Below, in pieces: positions 9,101 to 19,277 of a stretch of DNA of 64,000 bases. The position numbers were made by a program, and so were the translations under genes. This DNA is from Bacteroides faecis MAJ27. GTDB lineage: Bacteria; Bacteroidota; Bacteroidia; Bacteroidales; Bacteroidaceae. The first letter of the stretch is position 1; each line of letters opens with the position of its first letter. The notes beneath the pieces are model-generated. The model ran no database searches. It was given only the letters and a program-made list of their open reading frames with translations, and had not been told where the DNA came from. The stretch covers positions 1 through 64,000 of the forward strand of contig NZ_FNNN01000009.1 of assembly GCF_900106755.1 (NCBI RefSeq). The letters run 5' to 3'.

Positions 9101-9933
9101 CGGTTAGCTGTAAGTATTCTATCTTTTCCAAATATGTCTTTTATAACACGAACGTCTCGATATTGGTTCATTTCTATCATGCGTATCATGTCTTGTCCGT
9201 ATGCCTGATTTATTTCAAAATAGAGTTTACCGTCCGGACGGAGCAATTCACGCCCCAACTCAGCAATCCGGCGATAAAAGCGCAAAGGGTCTTCATCAGG
9301 AACGAACAGAGCAAGCTCCGGTTCCCAGTCAAGCACATTCGCTTCCATCTCTCTTTTTTCAGTCTCCGTCACATAAGGCGGGTTGCTGACAATTATATCA
9401 TAAGATCCGCTCTGCATCCCATCAGCAGAAAAAACATCCTGCCTGCAAAATGTGACCTGCGCATCCAGCTCTTCATTATTCTTTCGGGCAATAGCCAGCG
9501 CTTCTTCCGAAATATCCCAGGCATCTACTCTCGCTCCCGGCAGACTTTTGCTCAAAGAGATGGCAATACATCCGCTTCCCGTACCTATATCTAATAGGCA
9601 ACGGGCATCCGGATTCTCTTTCACAATCAAACTCACCAACTCAGCTGTCTCCGGACGAGGTATCAGCACGCCGGGAGCTACCCGGAAGTTCCTTCCACCA
9701 AACTCGGCATATCCCCGAATGTACTGTATAGGCTCATTTTTCTGCAAACGGAATATAATGTTTTCTAATTCACGCTGTTTGCATGCAGATAAAATTATAT
9801 CTTTGCCCATGTAAATATCAAGCGCATCCACCCCCAAAATGTCGCAACAGATCAGCATCGAAAGAGCCCTGACCTCTTCCGGTGGATAAATATCCTGCAA
9901 TGACTGACGGATGTAAGTAGTGATGCGGTTCAT
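9097..9933 (-). CDS. prmC: Peptide chain release factor glutamine N5-methyltransferase
   Basis: The 278-residue product has an N-terminal helical domain and a class I methyltransferase domain. The SAM-binding DIGTGSGCIA is at residues 115-124 and the glutamine-binding NPPY motif at 184-187. PrmC methylates the GGQ glutamine of release factors RF1 and RF2. It is divergent from ribD (53-nt gap) and overlaps recX by 4 nt. A leftward TACTTTTG at 9960-9953 is its likely -7 element. Confidence 0.95.
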   Translation of the reverse strand: MNRITTYIRQSLQDIYPPEEVRALSMLICCDILGVDALDIYMGKDIILSACKQRELENIIFRLQKNEPIQYIRGYAEFGGRNFRVAPGVLIPRPETAELVSLIVKENPDARCLLDIGTGSGCIAISLSKSLPGARVDAWDISEEALAIARKNNEELDAQVTFCRQDVFSADGMQSGSYDIIVSNPPYVTETEKREMEANVLDWEPELALFVPDEDPLRFYRRIAELGRELLRPDGKLYFEINQAYGQDMIRMIEMNQYRDVRVIKDIFGKDRILTANR

Positions 9934-9952
9934 ATTTTACAATTTCGGAGTG

Positions 9953-9960
9953 CAAAAGTA
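9953..9960 (-). promoter_or_regulatory. Putative prmC-recX promoter -7 element
   Basis: Read leftward, TACTTTTG is an exact TAnnTTTG match, 19 nt upstream of the prmC ATG. Confidence 0.5.
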
Positions 9961-9986
9961 AGAATAATATAGCGAAGAGCACCAAA

Positions 9987-11033
9987 ATGGAAGAAGAAAA
10001 ATACATGAGACGTTGTATTGAGCTGGCAAAAAACGGACAATGCAATGTCGCTCCAAACCCGATGGTAGGGGCCGTTATCGTATGTGACGGACGTATTATC
10101 GGTGAAGGATATCATATCCGCTGCGGAGAGGCGCATGCCGAAGTAAACGCGATTCGTTCCGTCAAAGACGAGTCGTTATTGAGTCGTTCCACCATTTATG
10201 TCAGCCTGGAACCTTGCTCGCATTATGGAAAAACGCCTCCCTGTGCTGATCTGATTATCGAGAAACAAATTCCCCGTATTGTAATCGGTTGCCAAGACCC
10301 TTTTTCGCAGGTTGCCGGAAGAGGGATTCAGAAGTTGCGGGACGCAGGAAGGGAAGTGATAGTGGGAGTACTGGAAAAAGAATGCCGGCATCTGATCCGG
10401 CGTTTTATTACTTTCAACACACTGCACCGTCCTTTTATCACACTTAAATGGGCTGAATCAGCCGATCATTTTATAGATATCGAACGGACTGACGGCAAAC
10501 CTGTAGTACTGTCCTCTCCCCTTTCTTCTATGCTGGTACATAAGAAAAGAGCAGAAGCAGATGCAATCATGGTAGGCAGACGGACAGCATTGCTGGACAA
10601 CCCATCACTGACTGTCCGCAACTGGTACGGACGAAATCCAATACGTATCGTTTTGGACCGTGCCCTGTCCCTTCCCCACAGCCTGCACCTGTTCGACGGG
10701 GAAGTTTCCACTATCGTATTTACAGCAGAAAAACATTCGGACGAGAAGAACGTCACATACAAGACGATTGACTTCACCCAAGATGTTTTGCCTCAAATCA
10801 TGGAAGTGTTATATCAACAAAAAATACAGTCCTTACTGGTAGAAGGAGGAAGTCAATTGCTCCAATCATTCATCGACACCGAACTATGGGATGAAGTATA
10901 TATTGAGAAATGTCCGTGCAAGCTGAATTCCGGTGTTAAAGCACCTGAAATAAGCGATAATTTTAGTTATTCGACAGAAGAACACTTCGACAGACAGATT
11001 TGGCGGTATGTTTTCGGAAGATGGCTAAAATAG
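9987..11033 (+). CDS. ribD: Bifunctional riboflavin deaminase/reductase RibD
   Basis: The 348-residue product has a cytidine-deaminase-like domain (Zn ligands His50, Cys77 and Cys86; catalytic Glu52 in HAE; PCSHYGKTPPC at 76-86) followed by the reductase domain (ADAIMVGRRTALLDNPSLTVR, then LLVEGGSQLLQSF). It carries out the second and third steps of riboflavin synthesis. No FMN riboswitch can be recognised upstream, where only 53 nt separate it from prmC. No other rib gene is nearby. Confidence 0.95.
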   Translation: MEEEKYMRRCIELAKNGQCNVAPNPMVGAVIVCDGRIIGEGYHIRCGEAHAEVNAIRSVKDESLLSRSTIYVSLEPCSHYGKTPPCADLIIEKQIPRIVIGCQDPFSQVAGRGIQKLRDAGREVIVGVLEKECRHLIRRFITFNTLHRPFITLKWAESADHFIDIERTDGKPVVLSSPLSSMLVHKKRAEADAIMVGRRTALLDNPSLTVRNWYGRNPIRIVLDRALSLPHSLHLFDGEVSTIVFTAEKHSDEKNVTYKTIDFTQDVLPQIMEVLYQQKIQSLLVEGGSQLLQSFIDTELWDEVYIEKCPCKLNSGVKAPEISDNFSYSTEEHFDRQIWRYVFGRWLK

Positions 11034-11130
11034 TTCTATTCAAGGGGTTCTACGTCGATAAAAACAGCGTTATTATCTATAATTTTATATAAAACTTCCC
11101 CTTAATGTTCTATATCGGAAAAAATGTTCC

Positions 11131-11138
11131 TATTTTTG
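11131..11138 (+). promoter_or_regulatory. Putative promoter -7 element of the DUF6242-uppS-bamA group
   Basis: TATTTTTG matches TAnnTTTG and lies 28 nt before the ATG at 11167. A clear -33 element is not visible. Confidence 0.45.
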
Positions 11139-11166
11139 CAACTTGTAAATAAACACAATCTTTCAA

Positions 11167-12642
11167 ATGAGAATAAAGTTTTTATCAATCATTGCGAGTT
11201 TTTTCATGGTGTCATTCGTTATTACGTCATGCCTTGACAATGATAACGACGTCAATTATAGTCCGGATGCGACTATACATGCGTTTGAACTTGACACTAT
11301 AGGTTACGGGGTAAACTATAAATTCACAATTGACCAAATTAGTCGTTTAATATACAATGTGGATTCACTGCCTGTCAATGCTGACACGATCATTAATAAG
11401 ATTCTGATCAAGACGCTGACAACAGCATCCGGAATCGTGACGATGAAAGATCAGAGTGATCAGGACTCAATCATTAATATAAATGACTCTATTGATCTGC
11501 TCAAATATGTAAATGCTCCCGAAGAAGGGAAATATCTGGTACTAAAGGTATGGGCACCGGATATGCAGACACAGAATGAATACAGAGTAAGTGTACGCAT
11601 GCACCGTATGGTACCCGATTCACTTAGCTGGGGAAAAGAACCGATAGCTGCGAACCCAGCAGGAATTACCGAACAAAAACAAAAGATAGTAACATTAGGT
11701 GACAACATATTACTGTTCACCCAAAATAGTGATAAAGTATATAGTACAACGATACCGGCAGGTTCTCCTACTGATCGTTTAAACTATGGGCAAAATTGGG
11801 AGTTGAAGAATGCCACCCTTCCTGAAGGTGCTGATGTTACGTCTATTATTCGCTTCGATGAAAAGTTATACTTACTTGCCAATAATAAGGTATATAATTC
11901 CGCAGATGGTCTGATGTGGGCCGAAGATGCTGTCCTCACCCCTAGTGGAGCGACTGTTAGCAATTTGATTACCAGTTTCTCAGACAATGATGGTAGTAAT
12001 CATAAAAAGATTAACGGTATTGCAAGCATAGTTGAGAAGAATGGACAGAAATACTTTAGTTTTGCAGAAAAGACTGAGAATGAATGGAATATCACAACAG
12101 GCGAGGAGATAGTGCCTGCAGAATTCCCTGTCAACAATCTGTCAGCTGATGTATACGCAACTGAGAGCGGAACATTGAATGCTATAGTAGTAGGTAATAC
12201 TGCAGACGGTTTAGACAATGACACAGCTACAGTTGTTTGGGCTTCAGAAGATGGTAAAGCTTGGATTCCGATGGAAATTCCATCAAATAATAATTGTCCA
12301 AAGCTGGTAGATCCATCTATTATACATTATAATGACGCATTCTACATTTGTGGAAAAGAGAATAAAGATGATGCGAAAGGATTCCAGAAGTTCTATACAT
12401 CTCCAACACTGCTTGTTTGGAAAGGTGTAGACAGAATGTTTATGCTTCCCGGGATTCTTCCTCCGGTCAAACTTGAAGGAGGAGTGACACAATATCCTTA
12501 TTCCGAATACAGCTTCAAGGGAAAAGAAGTAAACTACACAATGGTAGTTGACAGAAACCATTATATATGGATGGTAGGCGGTAAAGGTATCGACAAGATC
12601 TGGCGTGGTAGAGTTAATAAACTCGGATTCCTAATACAATAA
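11167..12642 (+). CDS. DUF6242 family lipoprotein
   Basis: The 491-residue product has a lipoprotein signal with ITSC (Cys22) followed by LDNDNDVN, an acidic export signal that suggests surface exposure. The N-terminal 140 residues look Ig-like (NEYRVSVRMHRM at the end). The rest contains several strands with W/G patterns (VWASEDGKAWIPM, GLMWAEDA, YIWMVGGKG) that fit a beta-propeller of sialidase/BNR-like repeats. I recall such proteins as DUF6242; the function is unknown. It lies 33 nt before uppS and may be cotranscribed with uppS and bamA. Confidence 0.75.
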   Translation: MRIKFLSIIASFFMVSFVITSCLDNDNDVNYSPDATIHAFELDTIGYGVNYKFTIDQISRLIYNVDSLPVNADTIINKILIKTLTTASGIVTMKDQSDQDSIININDSIDLLKYVNAPEEGKYLVLKVWAPDMQTQNEYRVSVRMHRMVPDSLSWGKEPIAANPAGITEQKQKIVTLGDNILLFTQNSDKVYSTTIPAGSPTDRLNYGQNWELKNATLPEGADVTSIIRFDEKLYLLANNKVYNSADGLMWAEDAVLTPSGATVSNLITSFSDNDGSNHKKINGIASIVEKNGQKYFSFAEKTENEWNITTGEEIVPAEFPVNNLSADVYATESGTLNAIVVGNTADGLDNDTATVVWASEDGKAWIPMEIPSNNNCPKLVDPSIIHYNDAFYICGKENKDDAKGFQKFYTSPTLLVWKGVDRMFMLPGILPPVKLEGGVTQYPYSEYSFKGKEVNYTMVVDRNHYIWMVGGKGIDKIWRGRVNKLGFLIQ

Positions 12643-13410
<768 letters not shown>

Positions 13411-13440
13411 CATAATCCGAAACATCAAATTATAACATAA

Positions 13441-16095
13441 ATGCATTATCGTATTTCCTTTATATTCGTAACGTTTATCTGCCTGTTCTGCTTTGCAGTT
13501 ACAGGCACTGCGCAAAATGCCGACACCGACGAAGACTCTAAACCAGTTATCTTATACTCCGGAACACCCAAAAAGTATGAGATAGCAGACATTAAGGTAG
13601 AAGGCGTAAAGAATTATGAAGACTATGTATTAATTGGTCTGTCCGGTCTGTCAGTAGGACAAACTATCACCGTGCCGGGTGATGAGATTACCGGAGCAAT
13701 CAAGCGCTACTGGAAACATGGTTTATTCTCTAACGTACAGATCACTGCCGAAAAGGTGGAAGGTAACAAAATCTGGTTAAAAATAAGCCTGACGCAACGC
13801 CCCCGTATTGCGGACGTACGCTACCATGGTGTGAAAAAGTCAGAACGTACCGACCTGGAAGGTAAATTGGGTATGGTAAAAGGTATGCAGATCACTCCGA
13901 ACACCGTTGACCGCGCCAAGACATTAATCAAACGTTATTTCGACGATAAAGGTTTTAAGAATGCAGAAGTGATTATCTCACAAAAAGACGATCCTGCGAA
14001 CGAGAATCAGGTGATTGTGGATATCGATATCGATAAGAAGGAAAAGATTAAGGTACATGCTATCCATATTACCGGAAACTCTGCAATCAAAACATCCAAG
14101 CTGAAGAAGGTAATGAAAAAAACCAATGAAAAAGGTAAACTTCTGAACTTGTTCCGTACCAAGAAATTTGTGCCGGAGAACTTTGAAGCAGACAAGCAGC
14201 TGATCATAGATAAATACAACGAGCTGGGATATCGTGATGCTATGATCGTAAAAGACAGTATAGCGCAATACGATGAAAAGACAGTAGACGTATTTATGGA
14301 TATAGACGAAGGTCAGAAGTATTACCTCCGTAATGTGACATGGGTAGGTAACACACTGTATCCGTCTGAACAGCTGAACTTCTTGCTCCGCATGAAGAAG
14401 GGTGATGTTTATAACCAGAAGTTATTGAGCGAACGTACTTCTACAGATGACGATGCAATCGGTAACTTATACTATAATAACGGTTATTTGTTCTACAATC
14501 TTGATCCGGTAGAAGTAAATATTGTCGGTGACTCCATTGACCTCGAAATGAGAATCTATGAAGGTCGTCAGGCTACTATCAATAAGATCAACATCAGCGG
14601 TAACGACCGTCTGTATGAAAATGTAGTTCGTCGTGAACTTCGTATTCGTCCGGGACAATTGTTCAGCAAAGATGACCTGATGCGTTCTTTACGTGAAATC
14701 CAGCAGATGGGACACTTCGACCCTGAAAAACTGCAACCGGATATTCAGCCGGACCCGATTAACGGAACCGTTGATATAGGTCTGCCTTTGACATCCAAAG
14801 CCAATGACCAGGTAGAATTCTCTGCCGGTTGGGGACAAACAGGTATCATCGGTAAACTGAGTCTGAAGTTTACGAACTTCTCTGTTGCCAACTTGCTGCG
14901 CCCGGGTGAAAACTATCGTGGTATCCTGCCACAAGGTGATGGACAGACATTGACCATCAGCGGTCAGACGAATGCTAAATACTATCAATCATATAGTATC
15001 TCATTCTTTGATCCTTGGTTTGGTGGAAAACGCCCGAACTCACTCTCTGTATCGGCTTTCTTCTCAGTACAGACTGACATCAGCAGCCGCTACTATAACT
15101 CCAGCTATTTCAACAACTATTACAACAGTTATTATGCAGGCTATGGTGGCTATGGCTCATACAACTACGGTAACTACAACAACTATGAGAACTATTACGA
15201 CCCGGATAAATCTATTAAAATGTGGGGACTTTCTCTAGGTTGGGGTAAACGTCTGAAATGGCCGGATGACTACTTTACATTGTCTGCAGAATTGGCTTAC
15301 CAACGCTACAATCTGAAAGACTGGCAGTACTTCCCGGTAACCAACGGTAAATGTAATGACCTTAGCATTTCATTGACTTTGGCCCGTAACTCTATTGACA
15401 ACCCGATCTTCCCGCGTACAGGTTCGGACTTCTCGCTGTCAGTGCAGTTCACACCGCCGTACTCATTGTTTGATGGTAAAGACTATAAAGGCTATTTCTA
15501 TGATGCGGACAATGAACGCATTACTCAAGACAACATGAACAAACTTCATAGATGGGTTGAGTACCACAAATGGAAATTTAAAGCCAAAACATATACTCCG
15601 TTGATGGACTATATAGCACATCCTAAGTGTCTGGTATTGATGACACGTACGGAATTCGGTTTGTTAGGTCATTACAACAAATATAAGAAATCACCGTTCG
15701 GTACATTCGACGTAGGTGGTGACGGTATGACTGGTTACTCCAGCTACGCTACAGAAAGTATTGCTTTGCGTGGTTACGAAAACAGCTCATTGACACCATA
15801 CGGAAAAGAAGGATATGCTTATGCACGCCTTGGTATCGAATTAAGATATCCGTTGATGCTGGAAACAAGTACCAACATTTATGTGTTAGGTTTCCTAGAA
15901 GCAGGTAACGCATGGCATGATATCTCTAAATTCAATCCGTTCGACTTGAAACGTTCTGCCGGTGTCGGCGTTCGTATTTTCTTGCCGATGATTGGTATGA
16001 TGGGGATCGATTGGGGTTATGGTTTCGATAAGATTTTCGGTAGTAAGGAATACGGCGGTAGCCAGTTCCACTTTATTTTAGGACAAGAATTCTAA
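13441..16095 (+). CDS. bamA: Outer-membrane protein assembly factor BamA
   Basis: The 884-residue product has a signal peptide, then POTRA repeats (IADIKVEGVKNYEDYVLIGLSG... and later repeats such as ATINKINISGNDRLYENVVRREL, to about residue 450), and a C-terminal barrel ending in SQFHFILGQEF with terminal Phe. BamA inserts outer-membrane proteins, including SusC-type receptors. Residues about 545-585, in the barrel, hold a Tyr/Asn/Gly-rich stretch (YYNSYYAGYGGYGSYNYG and neighbours) that is probably an extracellular loop. The skp/ompH chaperone genes follow after one inserted gene. Confidence 0.95.
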   Translation: MHYRISFIFVTFICLFCFAVTGTAQNADTDEDSKPVILYSGTPKKYEIADIKVEGVKNYEDYVLIGLSGLSVGQTITVPGDEITGAIKRYWKHGLFSNVQITAEKVEGNKIWLKISLTQRPRIADVRYHGVKKSERTDLEGKLGMVKGMQITPNTVDRAKTLIKRYFDDKGFKNAEVIISQKDDPANENQVIVDIDIDKKEKIKVHAIHITGNSAIKTSKLKKVMKKTNEKGKLLNLFRTKKFVPENFEADKQLIIDKYNELGYRDAMIVKDSIAQYDEKTVDVFMDIDEGQKYYLRNVTWVGNTLYPSEQLNFLLRMKKGDVYNQKLLSERTSTDDDAIGNLYYNNGYLFYNLDPVEVNIVGDSIDLEMRIYEGRQATINKINISGNDRLYENVVRRELRIRPGQLFSKDDLMRSLREIQQMGHFDPEKLQPDIQPDPINGTVDIGLPLTSKANDQVEFSAGWGQTGIIGKLSLKFTNFSVANLLRPGENYRGILPQGDGQTLTISGQTNAKYYQSYSISFFDPWFGGKRPNSLSVSAFFSVQTDISSRYYNSSYFNNYYNSYYAGYGGYGSYNYGNYNNYENYYDPDKSIKMWGLSLGWGKRLKWPDDYFTLSAELAYQRYNLKDWQYFPVTNGKCNDLSISLTLARNSIDNPIFPRTGSDFSLSVQFTPPYSLFDGKDYKGYFYDADNERITQDNMNKLHRWVEYHKWKFKAKTYTPLMDYIAHPKCLVLMTRTEFGLLGHYNKYKKSPFGTFDVGGDGMTGYSSYATESIALRGYENSSLTPYGKEGYAYARLGIELRYPLMLETSTNIYVLGFLEAGNAWHDISKFNPFDLKRSAGVGVRIFLPMIGMMGIDWGYGFDKIFGSKEYGGSQFHFILGQEF

Positions 16096-16140
16096 CAAAA
16101 ACATGATTTTAATATATAACCACATTCAAAACTAATTATT

Positions 16141-17055
16141 ATGAAAACAAACTATTTATTATTAGGAGCAATTGCTCTATTATCTGCTTGTGCGCAAGAA
16201 GAATTCAATGATTCTAAAACAGAAATAGGGACCAATAAAAATGAAAATGTACTATTGAAATCCCAAGATTACAATATCATACATTTCAATAGTACAAAGC
16301 ATTTTTTTGAATGTTATGATTCTTTGTTTATCAAAGATTATGATGAACAACTAGCATGGACTACTTCTAAAACCTCCAATTCTCTTTTGAAAAATGCCGA
16401 CTTATGTACAGATACGATAATGTTATCTATGCCTAAAGCATTCCAAGCACTTTTCAATAAAGATCTCGAAGTAGCTATAAACGATTCTATACTAAAATAT
16501 GATAATGGAAAGCTATATTTAGTAGAAATCAATAATAAAAAGATCTCAACTCCCATTCTATGCGGTGAAACGGATGCTTCTCCTGTAGAATGTAAAGTAC
16601 AAACAAGAGAAGGTGGATATTTAGGCTATAATGGCATAGGGTTCAGCCATCAGTATAATTTTAGACGTGCATCTTCCAAATATAAATTTAATTATGTACA
16701 TGAACTTAAATCATATACAACCAGAGTAAATGATTATGTAGCACAAGTTCTTGGTTTTATGGTTAAACTTGAATACAGAGGTCGTGGTAGTTGGAAAGAA
16801 GCTAGTGAACCAAGAGATATAACCATGGACTTGAGATGTAGTGTAGCTGCATCAAGTGGTGGTTCAAATTTTGCATTTTGGGATATTGGAAAACGAACAT
16901 TTACTAGAAGACAATGGAATATAGAAATTCCTGTTGCAAGAATTGTGCCCAATAATGTACCAGAACGTCAACGTCAATGGCTAATAACAATCGTTGGAAC
17001 AATTTCTCAAACAATATCGGGTGAAAATGATACCAGATGGAATGATAAATTTTAA
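16141..17055 (+). CDS. Hypothetical AT-rich lipoprotein between bamA and skp
   Basis: The 304-residue product has a lipoprotein signal with LSAC (Cys17) followed by AQEEFND. I do not recognise the family. A central part (GGYLGYNGIGFSHQYNF, near residue 160) and a Trp/Arg-rich end precede a short C-terminus. The gene is visibly richer in A+T and in AAA/AAT/ATA codons than bamA and the skp genes on either side, which suggests later acquisition. The start 45 nt after bamA allows cotranscription. Confidence 0.7.
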   Translation: MKTNYLLLGAIALLSACAQEEFNDSKTEIGTNKNENVLLKSQDYNIIHFNSTKHFFECYDSLFIKDYDEQLAWTTSKTSNSLLKNADLCTDTIMLSMPKAFQALFNKDLEVAINDSILKYDNGKLYLVEINNKKISTPILCGETDASPVECKVQTREGGYLGYNGIGFSHQYNFRRASSKYKFNYVHELKSYTTRVNDYVAQVLGFMVKLEYRGRGSWKEASEPRDITMDLRCSVAASSGGSNFAFWDIGKRTFTRRQWNIEIPVARIVPNNVPERQRQWLITIVGTISQTISGENDTRWNDKF

Positions 17056-17094
17056 AAAACAGATATAATTGAAGCGCTATTAATTAAAATCATG

Positions 17095-17132
17095 TATATT
17101 TGTGTTTGAGATTTCTAGGAATCTCAAACACA
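17095..17132 (+). promoter_or_regulatory. Promoter -7 element overlapping a 13-bp inverted repeat, upstream of the first skp
   Basis: TATATTTG (17095-17102) is an exact -7 consensus. The perfect inverted repeat TGTGTTTGAGATT (17101-17113) and its complement (17120-17132) begins inside it, so the hairpin would form at the very 5' end of the skp transcript or act as an operator. It could also end the transcript from upstream, although no strong T-run follows. Confidence 0.5.
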
Positions 17133-17164
17133 AATAATTATATTATACTTATAAACTGAACATT

Positions 17165-17680
17165 ATGAGAAAGTCTATTCTATCCATTATGTTACTGTTT
17201 GCCATCAGTATGGCAGCTAGTGCACAAAAATTTGCATTGATCGATACGGAGTATATTCTGAAAAATATTCCGGCCTATCAAAGCGCTAATGAGCAATTGC
17301 AACAAGCTACGAAGAAATATCAAGGTGAAGTAGAAGCTATTGCCAAGGAAGCACAGAAGATGTTCCAGGACTACCAGGCCCAGTCCTCTACTCTTTCTGC
17401 GGCTCAAAAGACTAAGAAAGAAGATGAGATTGTAGCGAAAGAGAAATCCGCTGCCGAACTGAAGCGTACATACTTCGGTCCGGAAGGCGAACTGGCTAAG
17501 ATGCAGGAAAAGCTAATTAATCCGATTCAGGATGAAATATATGCCGCTGTAAAAGAACTGTCTCAACTACACGGATATGATCTTGTACTTGACAGAGCAT
17601 CCGCTGCAGGCATCATTTTTGCCAATCCTCGTATTGATATTAGCGATGAAGTGCTGAGAAAATTAGGATATTCAAATTAA
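17165..17680 (+). CDS. OmpH/Skp family periplasmic chaperone (copy 1)
   Basis: The 171-residue product has a signal peptide (to about residue 20, AASAQ), then KFALIDTEYILKNIPAY, a long charged coiled coil (EQLQQATKKYQGEVEAIAKE...) and a C-terminal part with YDLVLDRASAAGIIFANP. This is the jellyfish-like Skp/OmpH architecture that carries unfolded outer-membrane proteins to BamA. It is one of two tandem paralogues, 55 nt apart. Confidence 0.92.
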   Translation: MRKSILSIMLLFAISMAASAQKFALIDTEYILKNIPAYQSANEQLQQATKKYQGEVEAIAKEAQKMFQDYQAQSSTLSAAQKTKKEDEIVAKEKSAAELKRTYFGPEGELAKMQEKLINPIQDEIYAAVKELSQLHGYDLVLDRASAAGIIFANPRIDISDEVLRKLGYSN

Positions 17681-17735
17681 TTTCATACATTTGCATCGAA
17701 AATAACTAAAAATCATTCAAATAAATTATAGAACT

Positions 17736-18251
17736 ATGCTAAAAAAAATTGCACTTGTATTGTTGCTTGCACTCCCAATGGGTGTATTTGCACAAAATCT
17801 GAAATTCGGTCATATTAATGCTCAGGAGATTGTTTCTGCAATGCCTGAATTTGCTAAGGCACAATCTGACATCGAAGCATTAGACAAACAACTGACCAGC
17901 GAATTACAAAGAACTCAGGAAGAATTCAACAAGAAATATCAGGAATTCCAGCAAGCTATCGCTAAGGACTCTCTTCCTGCTAATATTGCTGAGAGAAGAC
18001 AAAAAGAACTGCAGGATATGATGCAAAGACAAGAGCAGTTCCAACAGGAAGCTCAACAGCAGATGCAGAAAGCACAAGCTGATGCTATGGCTCCTATCTA
18101 CAAAAAGTTGGACGATGCAATCAAAGCTGTAGGTGCTGCTGAAGGCGTGATTTACATCTTCGACCTTGCAAGAACTCCGGTTGCTTATGTAAATGAGTCA
18201 CAAAGTATCAATCTGACTCCAAAAGTAAAAACGCAGCTTGGCATTAAATAA
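17736..18251 (+). CDS. OmpH/Skp family periplasmic chaperone (copy 2)
   Basis: The 171-residue product has a signal peptide ending in VFAQN, then LKFGHINAQEIVSAMPEF and a Gln-rich coiled coil (QRQEQFQQEAQQQMQKAQAD), ending with IYIFDLARTPVAYVNESQS. It has the same fold as the preceding gene but clearly differs in sequence, so this is an old duplication. It is the last gene before a terminator. Confidence 0.92.
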   Translation: MLKKIALVLLLALPMGVFAQNLKFGHINAQEIVSAMPEFAKAQSDIEALDKQLTSELQRTQEEFNKKYQEFQQAIAKDSLPANIAERRQKELQDMMQRQEQFQQEAQQQMQKAQADAMAPIYKKLDDAIKAVGAAEGVIYIFDLARTPVAYVNESQSINLTPKVKTQLGIK

Positions 18252-18276
18252 AAAGCTATAAGCGAAAGAAATAACG

Positions 18277-18325
18277 AAAGGGAAAGAGAAAAGAAGATCA
18301 TGCTTCTTTCTCTTTCCCTTTTTTC
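18277..18325 (+). terminator. Terminator after the skp genes
   Basis: AAAGGGAAAGAGAAAAGAAG (18277-18296) pairs with its complement (18303-18321) with one bulged A, and is followed by a T-run. It separates the skp genes from the murI promoter. Confidence 0.75.
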
Positions 18326-18328
18326 ATG

Positions 18329-18336
18329 TAACTTTG
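18329..18336 (+). promoter_or_regulatory. Putative murI promoter -7 element
   Basis: TAACTTTG matches TAnnTTTG, 22 nt upstream of the murI ATG and just after the upstream terminator. Confidence 0.55.
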
Positions 18337-18358
18337 CGTATATAAATTATCATTCATC

Positions 18359-19201
18359 ATGAAGCAACAACTATCTCATATACCCGGCCCTATCGGAGTC
18401 TTTGATTCTGGATACGGCGGTCTGACAATTCTCGAAAAAATAAGAGAAGTGCTACCGGAATACGACTATATCTATTTGGGAGATAATGCCCGTGCTCCTT
18501 ATGGTACCCGTTCTTTTGAGATTGTATATGAGTTTACCCTGCAAGCAGTCAATAAACTATTTGAGATGGGTTGCCATCTAGTGATACTGGCATGCAATAC
18601 AGCTTCTGCCAAAGCACTACGCAGCATACAGATGAATGATCTGCCGGAGCTTGATCCCGACCGTCGCGTACTGGGAGTGATTCGTCCCACAGTAGAATGT
18701 ATCGGAGATATTACACAGAACCGGCATGTCGGCATACTGGCAACATCAGGTACCATCAAATCCGAATCTTATCCATTGGAGATACATAAATTATTTCCGG
18801 AAATTCAAGTGAGCGGAATAGCTTGCCCGATGTGGGTGGCACTGGTTGAGAATAATGAGTCACAAAACGAAGGTGCAGATTATTTCATCAAGAAATATAT
18901 TGACCAGCTACTATCTGAAGATCCTCTGATCGACACGATGATTCTGGGCTGTACACACTATCCCATCTTATTCCCTAAAATACGGGAATATACTCCGGAC
19001 GGTATCCGCGTCATTGCTCAGGGGGAATATGTAGCCGAAAGCCTAAAAGATTATCTGCACAGACACCCGGAAATGGACGCTAAATGCACCCGTAACGGGA
19101 ATTGTTTGTTTTATACAACAGAAGCGGAAGAGAAATTCACCGAATCTGCCTCTACCTTCCTGAAGGAGCAGATCAGCGTGAAACGAATTTCTCTTGAATA
19201 A
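18359..19201 (+). CDS. murI: Glutamate racemase
   Basis: The 280-residue enzyme makes D-glutamate for peptidoglycan. The two catalytic cysteines are Cys79 (LACNTASAKAL) and Cys198 (LGCTHYP). The N-terminal GVFDSGYGGLTI motif and LGDNARAPYG are present. It has its own promoter and follows the outer-membrane biogenesis group. Confidence 0.96.
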   Translation: MKQQLSHIPGPIGVFDSGYGGLTILEKIREVLPEYDYIYLGDNARAPYGTRSFEIVYEFTLQAVNKLFEMGCHLVILACNTASAKALRSIQMNDLPELDPDRRVLGVIRPTVECIGDITQNRHVGILATSGTIKSESYPLEIHKLFPEIQVSGIACPMWVALVENNESQNEGADYFIKKYIDQLLSEDPLIDTMILGCTHYPILFPKIREYTPDGIRVIAQGEYVAESLKDYLHRHPEMDAKCTRNGNCLFYTTEAEEKFTESASTFLKEQISVKRISLE

Positions 19202-19238
19202 ATTCAGAAAAGAATAACCATTTGTCCCTCTTTTTTGT

Positions 19239-19246
19239 TATATTTG
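19239..19246 (+). promoter_or_regulatory. Putative promoter -7 element of the DUF2007 gene
   Basis: TATATTTG is an exact match to the -7 consensus, 31 nt before the ATG at 19278. Confidence 0.5.
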
Positions 19247-19277
19247 TAAATAAACAAACCTCTAATGCCACACAATT

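Noticed and set aside
8821-9594. 257-codon open frame opposite recX and prmC
   Set aside because: It crosses two real genes on the other strand that carry full motifs, and its composition is not protein-like.
9934-9986. FMN riboswitch upstream of ribD
   Set aside because: The gap is only 53 nt and lacks the conserved FMN-element segments.
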